Assembly (NCBI GenBank): GCA_036405815.1
Contig: DASWWX010000060.1
Location: 1-64,000, forward strand
Direction: 5' to 3'
DNA from: Solimonas sp036405815
GTDB lineage: Bacteria > Pseudomonadota > Gammaproteobacteria > Nevskiales > Nevskiaceae
DNA: 64,000 nt
This document shows positions 63,727-64,000 of this stretch, piece after piece. The position numbers were made by a program, and so were the translations under genes. The stretch's first letter is position 1, and the number at the start of each line of letters is the position of its first letter. The notes under the pieces were generated by a model, which saw only the letters and a program-made list of their open reading frames with translations, ran no database searches and was not told where the DNA came from.

Positions 63727-64000
63727 ATGCGGACTCCACCCCGTACCACCCGGCGCCTGATTGCGCAGCGCCTGCAGGATCTCGACAACGCCGCCAACTA
63801 CGGCGACTGGCGCGAGATTGCGTCCGACCTCGACCGCCTGGAAGGCGCTGACACGTGGAAGCAGGACGAGACCAGCGAGGATTACGACTATCTGCTGATC
63901 CGCGAACGCCTCGCGCGGATGCGCGAACTGCGCAAGCATGCCGATGCGCGCCAGCTCGCGTTCGAGCTGTACGAAGGCCTGCACGGCAATCTCGGCAACA
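63727..64000 (+). CDS. DUF3336-patatin lipase, 5' part only
   Basis: 91 residues are visible from the ATG at 63727 before the right edge. The sequence ASDLDRLEGADTWK, YDYLLIRERLARMRELR, LAFELYEGLHGNLGN matches the DUF3336 domain that precedes the patatin domain in TGL-like triacylglycerol lipases. The catalytic part is outside the window. Divergent from DUF456. Confidence 0.8.
   Translation, partial: MRTPPRTTRRLIAQRLQDLDNAANYGDWREIASDLDRLEGADTWKQDETSEDYDYLLIRERLARMRELRKHADARQLAFELYEGLHGNLGN

Overview
The window is high-GC, densely coded bacterial DNA with bacterial-type operons. The gene content points to a gammaproteobacterium, most likely near the Nevskiales/Xanthomonadales: long-form PlsB, RF3 (prfC), a YdbH/YdbL-type envelope pair, Mip/FkpA-type FKBP lipoprotein, EmrAB-TolC and an Hvf/bufferin-type operon. 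The taxonomic guess is inference. No insertion sequence, prophage, CRISPR array or rRNA was seen. There is one tRNA (CAT anticodon, 39548-39624). No gap between genes exceeds about 250 bases; the largest are 14316-14561, 48827-49073 and 22037-22257.

Layout. 1-4 kb: a cNMP-binding/patatin phospholipase cut by the left edge, divergent from an AsmA/YdbH-like periplasmic protein and a lipoprotein that looks like a YnbE-YdbL fusion. 4.1-14.4 kb: a two-partner secretion operon with a 2786-residue filamentous haemagglutinin that lacks a recognisable C-terminal toxin or immunity gene. 14.5-18 kb: an M2 (ACE-like) peptidase lipoprotein coupled to a POT peptide transporter. 18-22 kb: DUF4112 protein, PlsB and FKBP isomerase. 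22.2-24.4 kb: a Tat-exported small subunit with a GMC flavoprotein dehydrogenase. 24.4-32.3 kb: acylphosphatase, a hypothetical protein, MATE exporter, ECF sigma factor with two envelope-type partners behind a short Pro-rich leader ORF, methyltransferase, MFS exporter and prfC.

33.5-36.4 kb holds the most striking system: a DoxX / Cys-repeat peptide / DUF692 (MNIO) / DUF2063 operon of the Hvf-bufferin class, in which an exported peptide rich in EGKCG pentads is presumably modified on cysteine by a multi-iron enzyme to make a copper-binding RiPP. A cupin-AraC regulator is divergent from it. 37.3-44.4 kb: an EAL phosphodiesterase, the tRNA, and a TetR-controlled EmrAB-TolC-type efflux set with a candidate operator. 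44.4-48.9 kb: a tightly overlapping operon of thermostable-haemolysin-family protein, AMP-forming acyl ligase, haem-oxygenase-like diiron oxidase and SDR, plus a TPR protein; it looks like a small biosynthetic pathway of unknown product. 49-54 kb: a PstS-like small protein and a porin divergent from a histidine kinase and a sigma-54 response regulator.

54-60 kb: thioesterase, then a complete phenylalanine/tyrosine catabolic operon read in pathway order phhA-hppD-hmgA-fah-maiA, divergent from an Lrp/AsnC regulator with a palindrome between them. 60-64 kb: proline iminopeptidase, MltD-like LysM transglycosylase, DUF456 membrane protein and the start of a DUF3336-patatin lipase running off the right edge. 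Very long open frames opposite the haemagglutinin, M2 and other genes are GC-codon shadows and are not annotated.
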